From assembly GCA_964019165.1 (NCBI GenBank), contig OZ025271.1:15629782-15693781 (forward strand): a DNA stretch of 64,000 bases, read 5' to 3'. This stretch comes from Mastigias papua. Its lineage: Eukaryota; Cnidaria; Scyphozoa; Rhizostomeae; Mastigiidae. The translations under genes and the position numbers were made by a program. This document shows positions 48,950-64,000 of the stretch, piece after piece (the first letter of the stretch is position 1; each line of letters opens with the position of its first letter). Under the pieces are notes generated by a model that worked only from the letters and a program-made list of their open reading frames with translations, had not been told where the DNA came from and made no database searches.

Positions 48950-49200
48950 GTATGTTGTATTGACAATTTTGCTCTGTGTGGCATGTACGTTTATTTGCAT
49001 CGACTGTTTTGGTACCATTTGATTCGTGCCAATGCACATATTGGTATTGTTCTTATTGCGACCCATCATATGCGCAATGAATTGAATCTTGCACGGTAGT
49101 GGTGAGTAATGTGATATACATTAGGTAGTCTCGATGGATGTGATTTCGAGGCAGTGCTTCGTGCAAGTGTTGTTCTGTGTAGTGAACCGCTGTTAGAGAT

Positions 49201-49553
49201 TACACCTTTTTTGTATAAGAAAAAAGTTTATAAGAAAATGAGGTTCAAATTGCCAAAATCTTAAGAAAATCCTAAGAAAATCACAAGGCTCAAGTTCAAG
49301 AAAATGCTAGGAAAATCACAGTTCATCTCCTTTACATGCCAGAAATTGATATTGGCTCATTTTTGCAAACTCTCGTACAAAGATCGAGACTTATGGTGGC
49401 CCAACAAATACAGAGTAGCCTGTTTCAGCCATTTTATTCCTGCAAGAGTTAAGAAAATCTTAAGAAAATCTCAGCCTCAAATTCGTAAAAAAGTTAAGAA
49501 AATTGAGCCTCAGGAAAAGAAGGGTTTTTCTTGTAAAAAAAATAGGAGGTGTA
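49201..49553 (+). mobile_element. TACACG-end MITE, subfamily 2, copy 2
   Basis: Nearly identical to 32344-32686 over its whole length, in the same orientation. Ends TACACCTTTTTTGTATAAG and AGGAGGTGTA. It lies 250 bp downstream of exon E. Confidence 0.85.
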
Positions 49554-52319
49554 TTACTTGTTTATGGTACTTTTGCAGTTGGAGCGTAGTAGAACCATAG
49601 TTAGGTATCTCTTTTGGACATTGCCTGAGCAGTCCATAGGAAGCGGCTATAATTGGTAGAGCAGAATGAATGGGACATAGATAAAGAACTGTTTGATCTT
49701 GGCGCTGAGACTCTGGAAACAAAGCATTTTGGCATTTTTGCGTCGCCTTGTTTGTGTTGTCTCTTCAACCTTGTACTACGCGAGACATTTCTTTCAAAAG
49801 TTTTGAAAGGCGGGCAGACTATTGTAGTTTATATATTTTACATAAAAACAGCCATAAAACAATTATCTTTTATTCCCCTATACACCCTTTGGTGTATCAC
49901 TAACAAAATTTCGCTCGAAGCTGGCGTCGGGCCATTATGCAGCCATCACGAAGCCATTACGAAGCAATCACGAAGCCATTATGAAGCCGTCACAAAGCCA
50001 TTGTTCCATCAGACTTTGTACGCAAGGCAATGATTGCGTCCAATGCAAATTAACCTTAATCACAAGAAATCTCGGGGATAAGAAATAACCATGGGTGATT
50101 TGTATTTTGTGAAGATTAAGTGATATAAACTACTCGTTCAAGGTGTTTTGAAAGGAAACATCTCCGGCTGCTTGTAACAGTCTGGTGGTCACCAAGACAG
50201 CGCTACTTACACTGAATCCAGTGTATTTTCTGTTCAGTTACTCTAAAGGCCTTGGCTCTCTGCTATCGTTTAATCTAATTGGCTTTCTTTGTAATTTGAG
50301 AAGGGCTCTCCTGAATTGGAATTAACTAAACAATCAATTTATTATCTGCCTGAGAAACGAGCAATAACCATTTTGATTTGATTAAATTTGCTTCTATTTA
50401 AAATGCGATTATAGGGCAAGAAGATTCCCCCTCTTATCTCGTTAATTTTTTTTTCATTTGAACACAATGTCTTTCACCCGTAATAGAGTTACTCGCATAA
50501 TGCGAAATTATTAGTTGTCGATAGGGGGCTGCTTTAGTAGACGGGGGCACCCGTAGCCTGGTATATTCTGCTATGCCTGAAAGTAGAAAAACAAGTATTG
50601 ATACTGTGTGGGTATAGTGGGTAGTCTGCAATCAAATTCTGCGCAGAGTGAAGAGCCAGCGAAACTCCTCGTAACTTGGCATTAAATGCTTAAATGAATT
50701 TAGGACGTGTCCACCATGCTTCAAGATGGCCTTTGGTGAGTTTTCACAATAGTTCGTTTTGGCACAGAAAAGAACTTATTGTTCTATTTTGGAATATTCG
50801 ATTCATTTGGGAAAACTTCTTTTTCTAAGACAATGCGCCTCTATTTGTCACGTCATATAGCTGGGATCTCTAAACAATTTCTCAGGAGGCTGGAAAACCC
50901 GGAAAACCTAGAAATGTCAGGAAATGGAGAAATGTCAGGAAATGGAGGTTAGGGAAAACCTTGAAAAAGTCAGAGAATTTTCTTCTGGTCAGAGAATTTT
51001 TCGAACTCATGTTGTTTTCACTCATTCAATATCGCTTGCATTAGCACAAAGTCCCACTGCATTTGTATACAAGAAGTTACATGCACTACTGTAAAATGCC
51101 CACGGCTATATGCATTTAAATGTGTATCCGCGAATTATTCGTTAATTTTTCCTGCGTATTCCATTATCTCTGATTACCCACAATCACCTTTTCTCCTGCT
51201 TGTTGTGTGACTTCCTCTTCTCTCTACCTCATATTTTTCTTGCCATTTCTCAGTACCCTATATTCAAATGCGGTACATAAAAATAAATGGACATTAGTCA
51301 TTCGGTGCAGCATCACCTAACCCCCGGCCTATGAGATCCATTCTTCCCAGAACCCAGAGCGCGCATTCACTTCTCCTATTATGATCTGTATAGAGGTAAA
51401 TGCTCTGTAATGGTCTAAACCGCCGGGGGGAATCAGCATTTATAGTGTGATAGCTAGCCAGCGAAAGTGATAGAATCCACCATCGGTGTTTTGGCTTCAC
51501 TGGCGACAAGATGCCACTATATATATCCGTGGATGGCAGAGACGATATGTTTCCTTCTACCAGTTTGGTATGCTCAAAGTACAAGATGATGAAAAAGATG
51601 TTTGCAGTACCGTACTCCCCTTGGAGACTGCGCAAGGGAGCCAAACACGGCAGCATTGGTTTGTTTATGTTTACTGTTAGTGATCTGTGGTTGTTGGTTT
51701 GTTTACTACTCTGTCTACTTGTCATGTTGATAGGCAGTGAATGCGCAAATCTCGCGCGAAAGATTTTAGCCAGGCTTGATCGCTTGTAGTTTCTTGATCA
51801 TGAAACACTACCGCCTTTTGGCTAGGGCTATGTATGGCCAAGCGCCTCTGCGCCTGCAAGTTGATGAGTTTTCTTCGGCATTAAAGAGCGGTTCGAGATT
51901 GGAAAGCTAGTTGATGACCTACGAAGCGAATCAAGATGAAATGCGCATTTCTTGCCAGTAGATGTGTTGTTATCACATGCCCAAAAAGGCATACACTTGT
52001 GTTTTCGAGGGGCTATATTGAAGGGTTTTCAGTGTGGTCATTAGGACAGTTTCAAAGCAAGAGTGCATAGTTGAAAATAGCGAATTTACTGTGGAGTATT
52101 ATTAAGTGTTTGACTCAGCCATTCATATCTAATGTATGACGTATACTATTTCGTATTATGTATTCATACATACATAGTACACACATACATAATATATACA
52201 GCACATGCATACATTTATGCATACATATATATCTATAAATATATATTTATATATAGGTAGAAAAAACAATATTTCCTTGACATTTCCCTTGCAATTTTGT
52301 CAAAATAAGAATATTCATG
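49554..52319. other. MCC intron or downstream, no exon seen
   Basis: Small arrays only: CACGAAGCCATTA units at about 49930-49998 and AGAAATGTCAGGAAATGG units at about 50905-50950. The ORFs on either strand near 51294-51790 lack supporting features. Confidence 0.3.
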
Positions 52320-52324
52320 TATAC

Positions 52325-52378
52325 ATATTTATTTATTTTATTTATTTATTTATTATTTATTTATTTATTTATTATATA
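52325..52378. repeat. (TTTA)n microsatellite
   Basis: Tetranucleotide run with small interruptions. Confidence 0.85.
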
Positions 52379-52663
52379 TTAGCATTAATATGCTACGTTC
52401 TTTTATTCTGTTTTTTAAAAAGCCCACTGTGAAGAATTATATATTCATTCATCTTCTTATCTAGCACAACAACATTTAGAACCTAAGAGATATAGTTAAG
52501 ATGACTCAGTCCATTTATGGGTGTGTGCGTAATCTTTGGACCCACAAACAATTGTCAATGTTCTATTATGTGTGAATTAGCCTTGTGTTCCATTGAGAAT
52601 TGAAGTTTATTTGTTACAACTGTTGTACTCCCGTGACAGTTCGATTTGTTTCTGTTTCGTTTT

Positions 52664-53534
<871 letters not shown>

Positions 53535-53819
53535 TACCGTAAATCCTCGGATTGGCCCCCTCAAATTAGCCTCCCTGGAATCTCCACGCTAGAGCTTCAA
53601 ATCGTCAATATGTCCCCACCTCAGATGATGATGAAGACTTTGATGCAGACTTAATGTTCAAATTTAGATGGTTCTTGTAATAGTATGGATAATAGGAGCT
53701 TTGACAATGGGCGTTTTATGTGACACATGCCAAATTTTATAATCCTCCCTCCAAGCTCCCACCCAAAAGATATTGAAAATAAACAAGCCCCCAGGAGGAC
53801 AATTCAAAGATTTACGGTA
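53535..53819. mobile_element. TACCGTAAATC-end MITE
   Basis: Terminal inverted repeats TACCGTAAATCCTCGGATTG and AATTCAAAGATTTACGGTA, with GGCCCCC and AAGCCCCC just inside. A solo end of this family lies at 32703-32727. Confidence 0.65.
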
Positions 53820-53946
53820 TGTCTCAGAAAGCCACAACGTGAGCATGATAACATCAGTTCTACCTCAGAAAATTCGTGTTTGTATCTTGGCGGAATACTT
53901 GCTTGTCTCTCAGAGTTCTCTGCTGCTGCTGTTGCTGCAGGATTTC

Positions 53947-54250
53947 CTAGGCCTGGTTTGCGTATGGTCGCCAACTGTCGCCACCTGTCGCCAATTGTCG
54001 CCAACTGTCACTGAGTTAGAAAAAATTCTAGCTCTGCGACTGGTAAAGACAGGCAGGAACTGCTAGAGACAGCTTAGCGACGTTAAAGCGTTATGGAAGC
54101 AAAAAGTCCTGAACTCTGGCGACAATTAGCGGCAGATTTTTTCCCAGAATGCCATCGGCATTTGACGTTTTGCAGTTGTGCCATGCACAAAGTCCTTAAA
54201 TGTAGCGACTGTTAGCTACAGTTGGCGACCTTATGGAAACCAGGCTTTAG
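53947..54250. mobile_element. CTAAAGCCTGG-end MITE with GTCGCCA subterminal repeats
   Basis: Left CTAGGCCTGGTTTGCGTATG and right CTTATGGAAACCAGGCTTTA are inverted repeats. Four CTGTCGCCAA-type units follow the left end; TAGCGAC and GTTGGCGAC words precede the right end. It shares its terminus with 38001-38292. Confidence 0.7.
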
Positions 54251-54259
54251 AAGCAACGA

Positions 54260-54484
54260 TGCCCTTTTTTATTTATATAACTTTTTTGAATTCCTTGGTA
54301 CTTTTTTGTTTATTGTAAGCTTTCTGTCCGAATTTGCTCATATGCAAAAGATTTCCTCATTGGACTTTAAGCTTTGAAACTAGTAGCTTAATTTATATTT
54401 TTTTTGTAAACAGGGCAGTTTGAAAATCAAGTATATTAAAATTTGAGACTTACCCTGTATAAAGACATTGTAGAATGAAATGAG
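54260..54484 (+). mobile_element. LINE 3' UTR fragment (same clade as 26716 element)
   Basis: TTTTTTTGTAAACAGGGCAG, a hairpin (54410-54415 with 54453-54458), then CCCTGTATAAAGACATTG and GAATGAAATGA parallel the end of the 26716-29566 LINE. Only 3' UTR remains. Confidence 0.6.
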
Positions 54485-55424
54485 CTCGGGGTAGTTATCC
54501 ATTCCCTTTATTTTTTATTTATATATTTAATCTTATTTAGGCACAACATCCATTCAGTTAAATACGATACCAAAAGAAAATGAATTACAATTAAAAAGTT
54601 TACAATATATGTTTATAAGCTCAAAAATATGTGTCACCCGCTCCCTCCTCCAGTGTACTGATCCTCCATGGATTCGTGCAAACCTATTTTCTATCAGCTC
54701 GAAAGGTGACATTTCAGATCTTTTTTGAATCGTACAACGGATTCAACTCATCTACACAGGTAACTATTTACCTGGAGATTCTTTTCACGCTCTAATGCCT
54801 CTTAGACTGCACCCGTGACGTTTAGTGTTTGTACTTCCCAGTGCAGTAACGTGCACAGAATTTGATTCCTTGCCGTTATTAATCTGCATGCGCTTAGAAT
54901 TTTTCTCCCACCATCAAATGCGCCATCTTGAACTGCGCTGACGTGATTCGCTTTGGCTACACTTCAAAATTTCCAAGTATGTAATTGACTAATTAAATCA
55001 TATTAAAATATATACGTATTGTGCGCTGAAACCCACCATCTGCACATTCTCTCAACTTAATTAAGCAAGCGCCGATGTGAGCGTTCGGTTGCGATTGGCG
55101 AAGAATTCAAGGCGGGCTCAGAGATCAGGAGAGAATTGGTGGCCCTGCAGGGACAGAGCAACTATGTAGTTTATTCGTTCATCCATTCATTTATTTATTA
55201 GTTCATTCATTTCTATCCAACAAACACATGCTAGTTTGGGGACGTCTTGATTTGATAGAATGCCATGGTAGATTTTCGTTTTTTCTATAAGGGGCGCTTC
55301 TGTGCTTCATTTGCCTGGTTTTCCTACTTTGGTAAAAAATTTTACCGAACATTTTGTTACTAGAATTCGCCTATTTTATACCAAAGTGCCGACTGATCTA
55401 CCTCCGCGGGGTATATCGCTCGTC

Positions 55425-55707
55425 GAAAAGTGTACGAGACTTTTGTGATTTTTGCGATTTTTGCACTTTTTGCGATTTTTGCGCTTTTTGCGATTTTATG
55501 ACTGTTAATATGAATTTCGTTGTTCTTGTTTTTACTTTCTTGCGATTTTTGTGATTTTTGTGAGTTCTTGTCATGTTGTGTGATCTTTTGTTTTTGCGAT
55601 TTTGTCGTTTTTGTGACTTTATTCCAAATTTTGGGATTTTTTGTGATTTTTGAGATTTTTGTAACTCTGGAGATTTCTGTGATTTCATTAAAGAGTGTAC
55701 GAGATTT
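55425..55707 (+). repeat. T-rich degenerate repeat with GTGTACGAGA ends
   Basis: GTGTACGAGACTTTTGTG at the left and GTGTACGAGATTTTTCT at the right enclose drifting TTTTTGCGATTT units. It has the same family character as 5056-5165. Confidence 0.6.
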
Positions 55708-57469
55708 TTCTGAGTGATGTGCCCCCTCGCTGTAATCCTCTGTTGGCAGTATAATTCAACCCTGCATTTCTGCTTCGTGCATATTTCACGCCAATCGTAT
55801 TTTACTCTGGTACAACCTCGCATGTATTTGATTTGGAGCATTTTGCATGACGTAATGGGTGCGGCCATTGACGTGGCCCATGGAAGTGGCCAACAGCACA
55901 GTCCGTCCCCTTACCTTCTTAGGAAGGCACCCTGCTTTCATCTAATCTCATCTCATCTCATCTTTGTTATTGAAAATAGAAGTGTACAGATTTCAGTTAA
56001 ATATCCATACTGCTTTACACACCTGTTAAAATACGTAAAAAACAACAGAAAACTCATAAAAGATACTTTCATAACATTTATAATAGTACAGGTTTAAAAT
56101 CGTATATAAAATAGCTTCAAGACTCACTCCCGTTTACTGAGTTTAGCGCAGTGAGATGCCAGGAGTATTCGATTGCCTATTGCGTTTATCGCCGCCGCGT
56201 CGCTCGCAATTGTTATATAGTTGAATGCAACGAAAACCCGTTTGAATCGTACAAACGCACACCATCATGCTTAATAGTACTACCCCAGCATGAGACCCTA
56301 TTTCTGCGGCTAATAATTGCCCGCTGCTTCAATGGCAATGCGCTTTTTCAGCCTCGCGGTATTGTTTGCAACATCAAAGAGCACCTGACCGAGGCACCTG
56401 TCCGGTTGTGCAATGCTATTAATGGCTAGTGTTTGTTGATAACGATTGATTGCGGTTAAGCGTCTTTCAAGTACATGTTCGAGCCAGCATGGCCTAGCAA
56501 ATGTTAGTTTATTAATGAATCCGTCGCGTATGGACTGTGACTGAAGTTCACAAATTAGTACTTGACCGGACGTCTCGTTTCCCCCAGACGATTCATGCTC
56601 ACGAGTAGACGGCGTTTATTCGTCGAACAGAGATGAAACTGTCGAGCAATGGTATTTTATCCTGGCAGACGATTCATGGAAAAGTAATGAAAGCGTCCTC
56701 GAAAACGATGTACTTCCTCGTAAATCGAAAGCAGTCAGTTACATTCCGTGTGTAAACTTGTTTGGATTGCGTCGTGCCTCTTTTACAGCCCATTACGCGT
56801 CTGGGATCGAGAGATTGAAATCTGGCGTTGTTGCTAGAGTTTATTGCTAGTGGAGTTAACAAAGCCATTATGATATCCCGACTGTATCGTAGCAGATTAG
56901 TTGAGATTTTTGCATGTTTGCAGTGAATTGCTTTGCTCATGATAATTCAACATGGCAGCTGTAACGTAAGTGAAAGGTTGTTGGTCAAATTTCTAGCACC
57001 ATCATATTAATTTTTTGTCCTCCCATCCTCTGGAATTCAATACCTGCCATCTAGCATCACAACCTCTTCTCATTCTTTCATGCGTGACTAGAATGCCTTT
57101 CTGGTGTCTTTTAAAGATCAGGCCTTTTGTCAGTAAATCTTTGATTGATGTGCTACATGGATTGCAGCGTATTGCGTGGAATATTACATATATGTATGCA
57201 TATATGCATGTGTGTGCGCTTGTAAGTGTGTTTGTATTTATGCATCAAGATATATGCTCCCATGACTTCGTTGTCGTATGCTCGTGGCAGTTGTTTGTTT
57301 GTGATGTTTGTGTAGACAGGTTTCTAGCCAATTAACGACCGGATAGGACAAGTGATTCTTCACTTTCTGATTAGCAATCATCTGCCTGTAGTGCAAGCAC
57401 GTCTGCTATACTGCGACATAACTTGTTTGTCGTCTTTGCCAGCTTTTATTTATCATGAGCAGATATGTC
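55708..57469. other. No confirmed gene
   Basis: A (ATCTC)n tail at about 55948-55966 suggests the end of an old retroelement. At 56952, ATGGCAGCTGTAAC|GTAAGT in a good start context could be a tiny first exon (MAAVT), but it cannot be supported further. Confidence 0.3.
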
Positions 57470-57474
57470 CATAT

Positions 57475-57570
57475 GTGACATCATCACCATTTGGCGTCAT
57501 CTCTGTCTGACGTATTTTATATCTAACGTCATCACGATCTGACGTCACCTCACTCTGACGTCACTTCATT
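57475..57570. promoter_or_regulatory. Cluster of CRE-like TGACGTCA sites
   Basis: Two perfect TGACGTCA palindromes (57540-57547, 57556-57563), with further TGACGT or AACGTCAT half sites at about 57508 and 57525. The 16-bp spacing of the two perfect sites suggests a small tandem repeat; regulatory use is inference. Confidence 0.35.
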
Positions 57571-59640
57571 TGGATGCACAGGCTTGTTGACAGCTAGGGT
57601 GCTTAACTTTGCAACTATTGCCTTCCTTTCAAGTGTAACTTCCTTTGCAACTGAGTATGGTGCACCGTAGTCGCACCTGAGGATGGCTGTTAGTTGAATC
57701 TGACGACCTGACGATAGTTTTTGTTTTCATACAAAGCTATTTCCTATTTTTTATGATAAACCTGTGCCTCCTGAGAACCATGTCTTATTATGATAATCTA
57801 AATTGTATTCTACCATCCACATCAGTTGTTTTCAACATTCCAATCAATCTTCGGGTACGCTCTGTGTTTACTATAGGTGCCTTTAAGCTTCCTCGCTTGT
57901 TTTTCTCAAATCCAGTTCATTGGTACAGGAGGAGTTTAAACTCGGAGGGGGGCTGTTAGCTGTCTACATGAATGCACAAAGTAAGTGGTCAAAATGAACA
58001 ACGGTTTCCCATGTCATTGTTGGGAAGCCTTATTGGGCTGCTTTCCGTAGAAATTGTTGGTGTTCCTGGAGAAATTGCCAAAATTAAATGGATGGGTTTC
58101 TTCTGCCATACTGGGAGCTGCAGCCTCCCCCCCCCCCCCTGCCTCATACAGCCATCAGCATTTGCGCAGACTTGGAACGCATAAGCAAGCTATTCTCACG
58201 ACAGTGGTGCCCAGGCCCCGTCTGAGTGCATTTAAAGTTTGTTACAGATACTGGTTGTAAATCGACTTGACGTGCCGGCGCTGTTTGCCGTATCTAATCA
58301 CCTGTTTCATCTTTACAGTATTCTTCCATGCTTGTTTTGCAAACAGTCTTAAGACCTTTACAAGCTCAAGGTCTTGTGTTTGTGATTATTTGAGAAGTGT
58401 GTGAATGGGAGTCAAAAGAATTAGTCCGCTTTGTTCAGAAGTGTTTCCTATAAACATTACTTCTTGTCTCGATGGCGCAGGAGCTTCGCCTCGTTCTTTG
58501 CATGTTGAGGAGAGTTACTGCGGTGTATGGATGGATGCTGCTCTTAGATGAATCATACACATCCACTTTATCATTCGTCATGGTTGTGCAGTCAATTCAA
58601 TCATTTCCATTTCGTTTTGGAGCAGTTTTCATCGATTGATTTACGGGTAGTAAGACTGATTCTACATATGTTTAAATTCTCGTGTAGCATGACCTCTATA
58701 CAAAACATATCTGGAAAGTTCCTGAAGATTGCCTAGCTTAGCGAGAAAGATATCTGCTTCAAATGATGGTAAGTTTGTGATGGCAGTTGTGCCGAAACAA
58801 TTTCCCTATACCAGAACCCTTGATCAGTTCTAATCCGATGGAGTTTTGCTACAGAATTAAGTGTTCAAGATTAACGAATTTTGCTGTCACATGCAGAATG
58901 CGAATGCATAAATGCGAATGCGAAGAATAGGTAAATGCGAAGAGGCCTTAGACGGATGTGATTTAAGAGACCTTTAGTTGCATCATTCCACATCACATTT
59001 TAAGAGAAAACACCTTATTTCTGGCTGGAGTATGTTAGATAACGAGAACAACACATTGCAGCATCCCACGACGTATGGCAATTAGGAGGCTTCCTTGATA
59101 GTAGATAGCCTTGTCTTGATGTTCTTTTGTGATTAATTGAATTGTCACAGATATAACAGAATGTTTTCAGTGTTTTCAGGAATGGGGTATACACTCTTTT
59201 TTTGTTATGAGAACCAGTAGAATTGCAATTCAGGCTGGCTGTTCTTAATTTTTCCAAATTTTTTGAGGCTGAATTGTTCTTAGTTTGTTCTTAAATTATT
59301 GGGGTGAGGCAACTAGGACATTATGGAATATACAAGAGAAAAATAGCATTATCAGAAGACAAATGATATACGTTCTTACAGATATGTAATACTTGCTAAA
59401 ACCCTTGGTACACTTATGGCTTTTTACACACTAGTGATTTGCGGTGTTTCGAGCACTTTCGGCAAACATTATACAGCTTAAAAAAAAGTTTTGTATCAGT
59501 TTCAAATCATTTTACGATAGTTCCTCTGCCTCAGCTTGTTATTAATTTGTTCTTAATTTTCCATAGATTTTGAGGTTCGAGATTATATAAACTTTGTCAT
59601 ATAGAAAGAAAGAATGTATTGTGATGTTGCACTTGAATTT
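57571..59640. other. No gene seen
   Basis: A poly-C run at about 58128-58139, and ATGCGAATGC repeats at about 58896-58940. No supported exon. Confidence 0.3.
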
Positions 59641-59644
59641 CTGC

Positions 59645-59830
59645 GTAGACGAGACTCCAGGTGGTTAGATCACTTGTCTGCTTTGGGAGTGATCGATGGT
59701 TTGAGGTGCAACACAGGCCAGATTTTAAATTCTCGCTCACTGCCCACCTTACCTCATGTTTCCGCTCGCCTGGGATGTGTGTCCTTTCTACAAGGCTCTC
59801 CTCCTCAACTGACGGAAAATGTGTGTGTGT
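59645..59830 (+). mobile_element. Degenerate tRNA-derived SINE, copy 3
   Basis: CAGGTGGTTAGATCACTTG resembles an A-box, and GATCGATGGTTTGAGGTGC resembles the B-box of copy 2 (GATTGATGGTTCGAAGG). ACTGCCCACCTTACCTCATG parallels the body of copies 1 and 2. Confidence 0.45.
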
Positions 59831-59892
59831 GACTCACCTTTTTCACAGCCTTCTTTGCATTTGCTGGCCAAAGCCAAGGGCAAAAGGTATTA

Positions 59893-60652
59893 GGGGTCAT
59901 TCATTTAGTACGTACGCACGAAGGGGGGGAGGGGGGTCAAGCAAATGCGTACGGATGCGTACAAGGGGGGGGAGGGGGGGTTGGCACATGAAGTACGTAC
60001 GCAAAGCAAAAAATTATCAGCTTTTTGCATACATCCAGCAATATTTCCATTTGCAAAGGAACCTTCACAAACAAGTAATTAATGAAGTACGTATTCAGTT
60101 GAAATTACTTCTAGTACAGGGGTGTCAAACATACGGCCCGCAGGCCGAATCCAACAATGTGGCCCCTAGGAATTTTGAATAAACTGGAACCCAGCGATAT
60201 TTCTCCCATTGTAATAGCGGCATTAACTAGTGGCATTTACAAGGCTGAACACCCAGTTTTTCGCCGTTGTCTAGCGTGCCAGTTAGGAAACATGCGATGA
60301 GTTATGTATATTTGAGAGCCCCTATTACCTAGCCCTCTCAGGTTCCGTCAACCGACCAGGCCATTGTGGCGCCATATTATACCCTACGTGGCCATTTGTT
60401 TGAACAGAATTATATATTTTTCGTGAAATACATTTGAAGTGATCATTTTAATGTCTCGTGAAAGCTTGAAAAATCTTTCTCCGTGGTTTTAGACGTCTAG
60501 AGACTTTCTTTTGGAGAAAAGGGGGGGGGGGTCAAACAACCAAGAGTACGTACGCAAAAGGGGGGTGAGTATCAAGCGTACGTGTGCGTACGAGGGGGGA
60601 GGGGGGTCAAATTTTAGCCAATTTAGAGCGTACGTACTAATTGAATGACCCC
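59893..60652. mobile_element. PIF/Harbinger-like MITE with GTACGTACGC ends
   Basis: Terminal repeats GGGGTCATTCATTTAGTACG and TACTAATTGAATGACCCC, flanked by TTA on both sides (59890-59892, 60653-60655). Subterminal G-rich and TACGTACGC words are repeated on both arms. The centre (60117-60170) contains a hAT-like end (CAGGGGTGTCAAACATACGG), so a second element may be nested. Confidence 0.75.
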
Positions 60653-60816
60653 TTAAGGAGAGAGAAGAAATTCAAAACTATTTATTGGTGTCTTACGTCA
60701 TCATACGATATAAGGTTGATGGTTTTTGAATCACCCCGTCTTCCCACATCGCATTTCCTGTGAGCTATTTCTGCCCGCTCGCGCAGAATTTTTGCCAAGT
60801 CTTGTAGCTGATATAG

Positions 60817-60964
60817 ATGGGTAGCTGGGGCCTCTTGGCAGCAGCATATACGGCGGTTTTCTTTTCGATTTGCGAAGTGATTCTCCGGGAGGCTAAGGAT
60901 TTCGGCGTGGACATATCCTGCTTTGGCTTCATACTTTTTCGAAGGAATCTAGCTGACCACGCAG
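60817..60964 (+). CDS. Candidate first exon (signal-peptide-like N-terminus)
   Basis: An ATG directly after an in-frame TAG opens 49 codons and runs into a strong donor, CACGCAG|GTAAGA, leaving one base. The peptide starts MGSWGLLAAAYTAVFFSICE, a hydrophobic stretch, then EVILREAKDFGVDI. The donor phase equals that of exon E, so it could act as an alternative first exon for the rest of the MCC-like gene or belong to another gene. No homology was recognised. Confidence 0.3.
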
Positions 60965-62742
<1,778 letters not shown>

Positions 62743-62938
62743 CTGTGCCCAGGTTTTACATCAGATTGGTGGATTTACTTCTGCTAATGTTTTAAAACAG
62801 ATCATGCTTATGTTTCTCTTCAGCCATTAACTATATATGACTGTGCCTAGATTTATACCAGATTGGTGGATTTACTTCTGCTAATGTTTTAAAACACATC
62901 ATGCGTATGTTTCTCTTCAGCCATCAGCTATGTATGAC
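62743..62938 (+). repeat. 98-bp tandem duplication
   Basis: CTGTGCC at 62743 and 62841 starts two copies that share AGATTGGTGGATTTACTTCT and TATGTTTCTCTTCAGCCAT, with few changes. Confidence 0.9.
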
Positions 62939-63172
62939 TCTTAGTGTACTAATAATTTCACCGTTATCTTACAAGACATTAGAACTCTGCAGTAGAAAGT
63001 TGGAAACTCTCGGCATTATCAGGGTCCTCAGATTTCTCTATATACATATATTTATATATTTATATATTTATATATCAGTCAATGTTTTCTTTTCTTAAAT
63101 GTTCACTATACCATGATATCTTTATTAGTATTGATTAAGATTTTAGTCGAAACATTAACAGATAAGAAAGAA

Positions 63173-63920
<748 letters not shown>

Positions 63921-64000
63921 ACCTTGATTGGCTTGATTTGCACATTGATTGGTTTCGTTTCGTTTCATTTGGTTTGCGCCTTGATTGGCTTGATTTGCGC
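63921..64000 (+). repeat. Start of a tandem repeat at the right edge
   Basis: CCTTGATTGGCTTGATTTGC at about 63922 and 63981 (59-bp spacing), with partial units in between; it is cut off by the window edge. Confidence 0.6.

Noticed and set aside
55398..55868. 156-codon Lys-rich minus-strand ORF
   Set aside because: Antisense reading of a T-rich degenerate repeat.

Overview
This is animal nuclear DNA, most likely from an anthozoan cnidarian (sea anemone or coral). It is AT-rich and repeat-dense, with very large introns and sparse exons. The anthozoan call is inference: it rests on the style of the non-LTR reverse transcriptase (CR1/L2-like), on a SWIM plus YqaJ exonuclease gene, and on MITE ends of kinds I associate with marine invertebrates.

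Genes. (1) On the minus strand at the left edge is an intronless-looking ORF for a SWIM zinc-finger/YqaJ (lambda-exonuclease fold) protein (103-1422). (2) On the plus strand, phase-compatible exons spread over about 29 kb (19634-19914, 25614-25810, 36543-36617, 47534-47698, 48811-48949, plus a candidate at 26519-26593) read as the N-terminal and first coiled-coil part of an orthologue of MCC (colorectal mutant cancer protein). The gene continues beyond the window or into exons I could not find. (3) Two further open stretches ending in good donor sites (7823-8127, 60817-60964) are possible first exons, at low confidence.

Mobile DNA fills most of the rest. A 5'-truncated CR1/L2-like LINE (26716-29566) sits in an MCC intron between 49-bp target duplications. 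Other LINE 3' ends lie at about 24230-24640, 46037-46279 and 54260-54484. At least two tRNA-derived SINE copies are present, plus a degenerate third. MITEs belong to several families: one with a TACACGTTTTTTATAAGAAA end (many copies), PIF/Harbinger-like elements with TTA duplications, a hAT-like element with an 8-bp duplication, and a CTAAAGCCTGGTTTCCATA family.

The most unusual structures are: a triple-copy inverted rearrangement at 13429-15071 with 510-bp arms that look identical; a 61-bp-arm palindrome at 39469-39601 carrying a hammerhead-ribozyme-like core between two (TA)n tracts; a LINE 3' hairpin whose stem changes in a compensating way between two copies; a 48-bp minisatellite that stays open in several frames; and about 300 bp of alternating purine-pyrimidine DNA.

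Layout: 0-1.4 kb exonuclease gene; 2-19 kb repeats with one candidate exon; 19.6-49 kb MCC exons with TE-filled introns; 49-64 kb repeats and a possible alternative first exon. All boundaries were read by eye; no alignment or database search was run.
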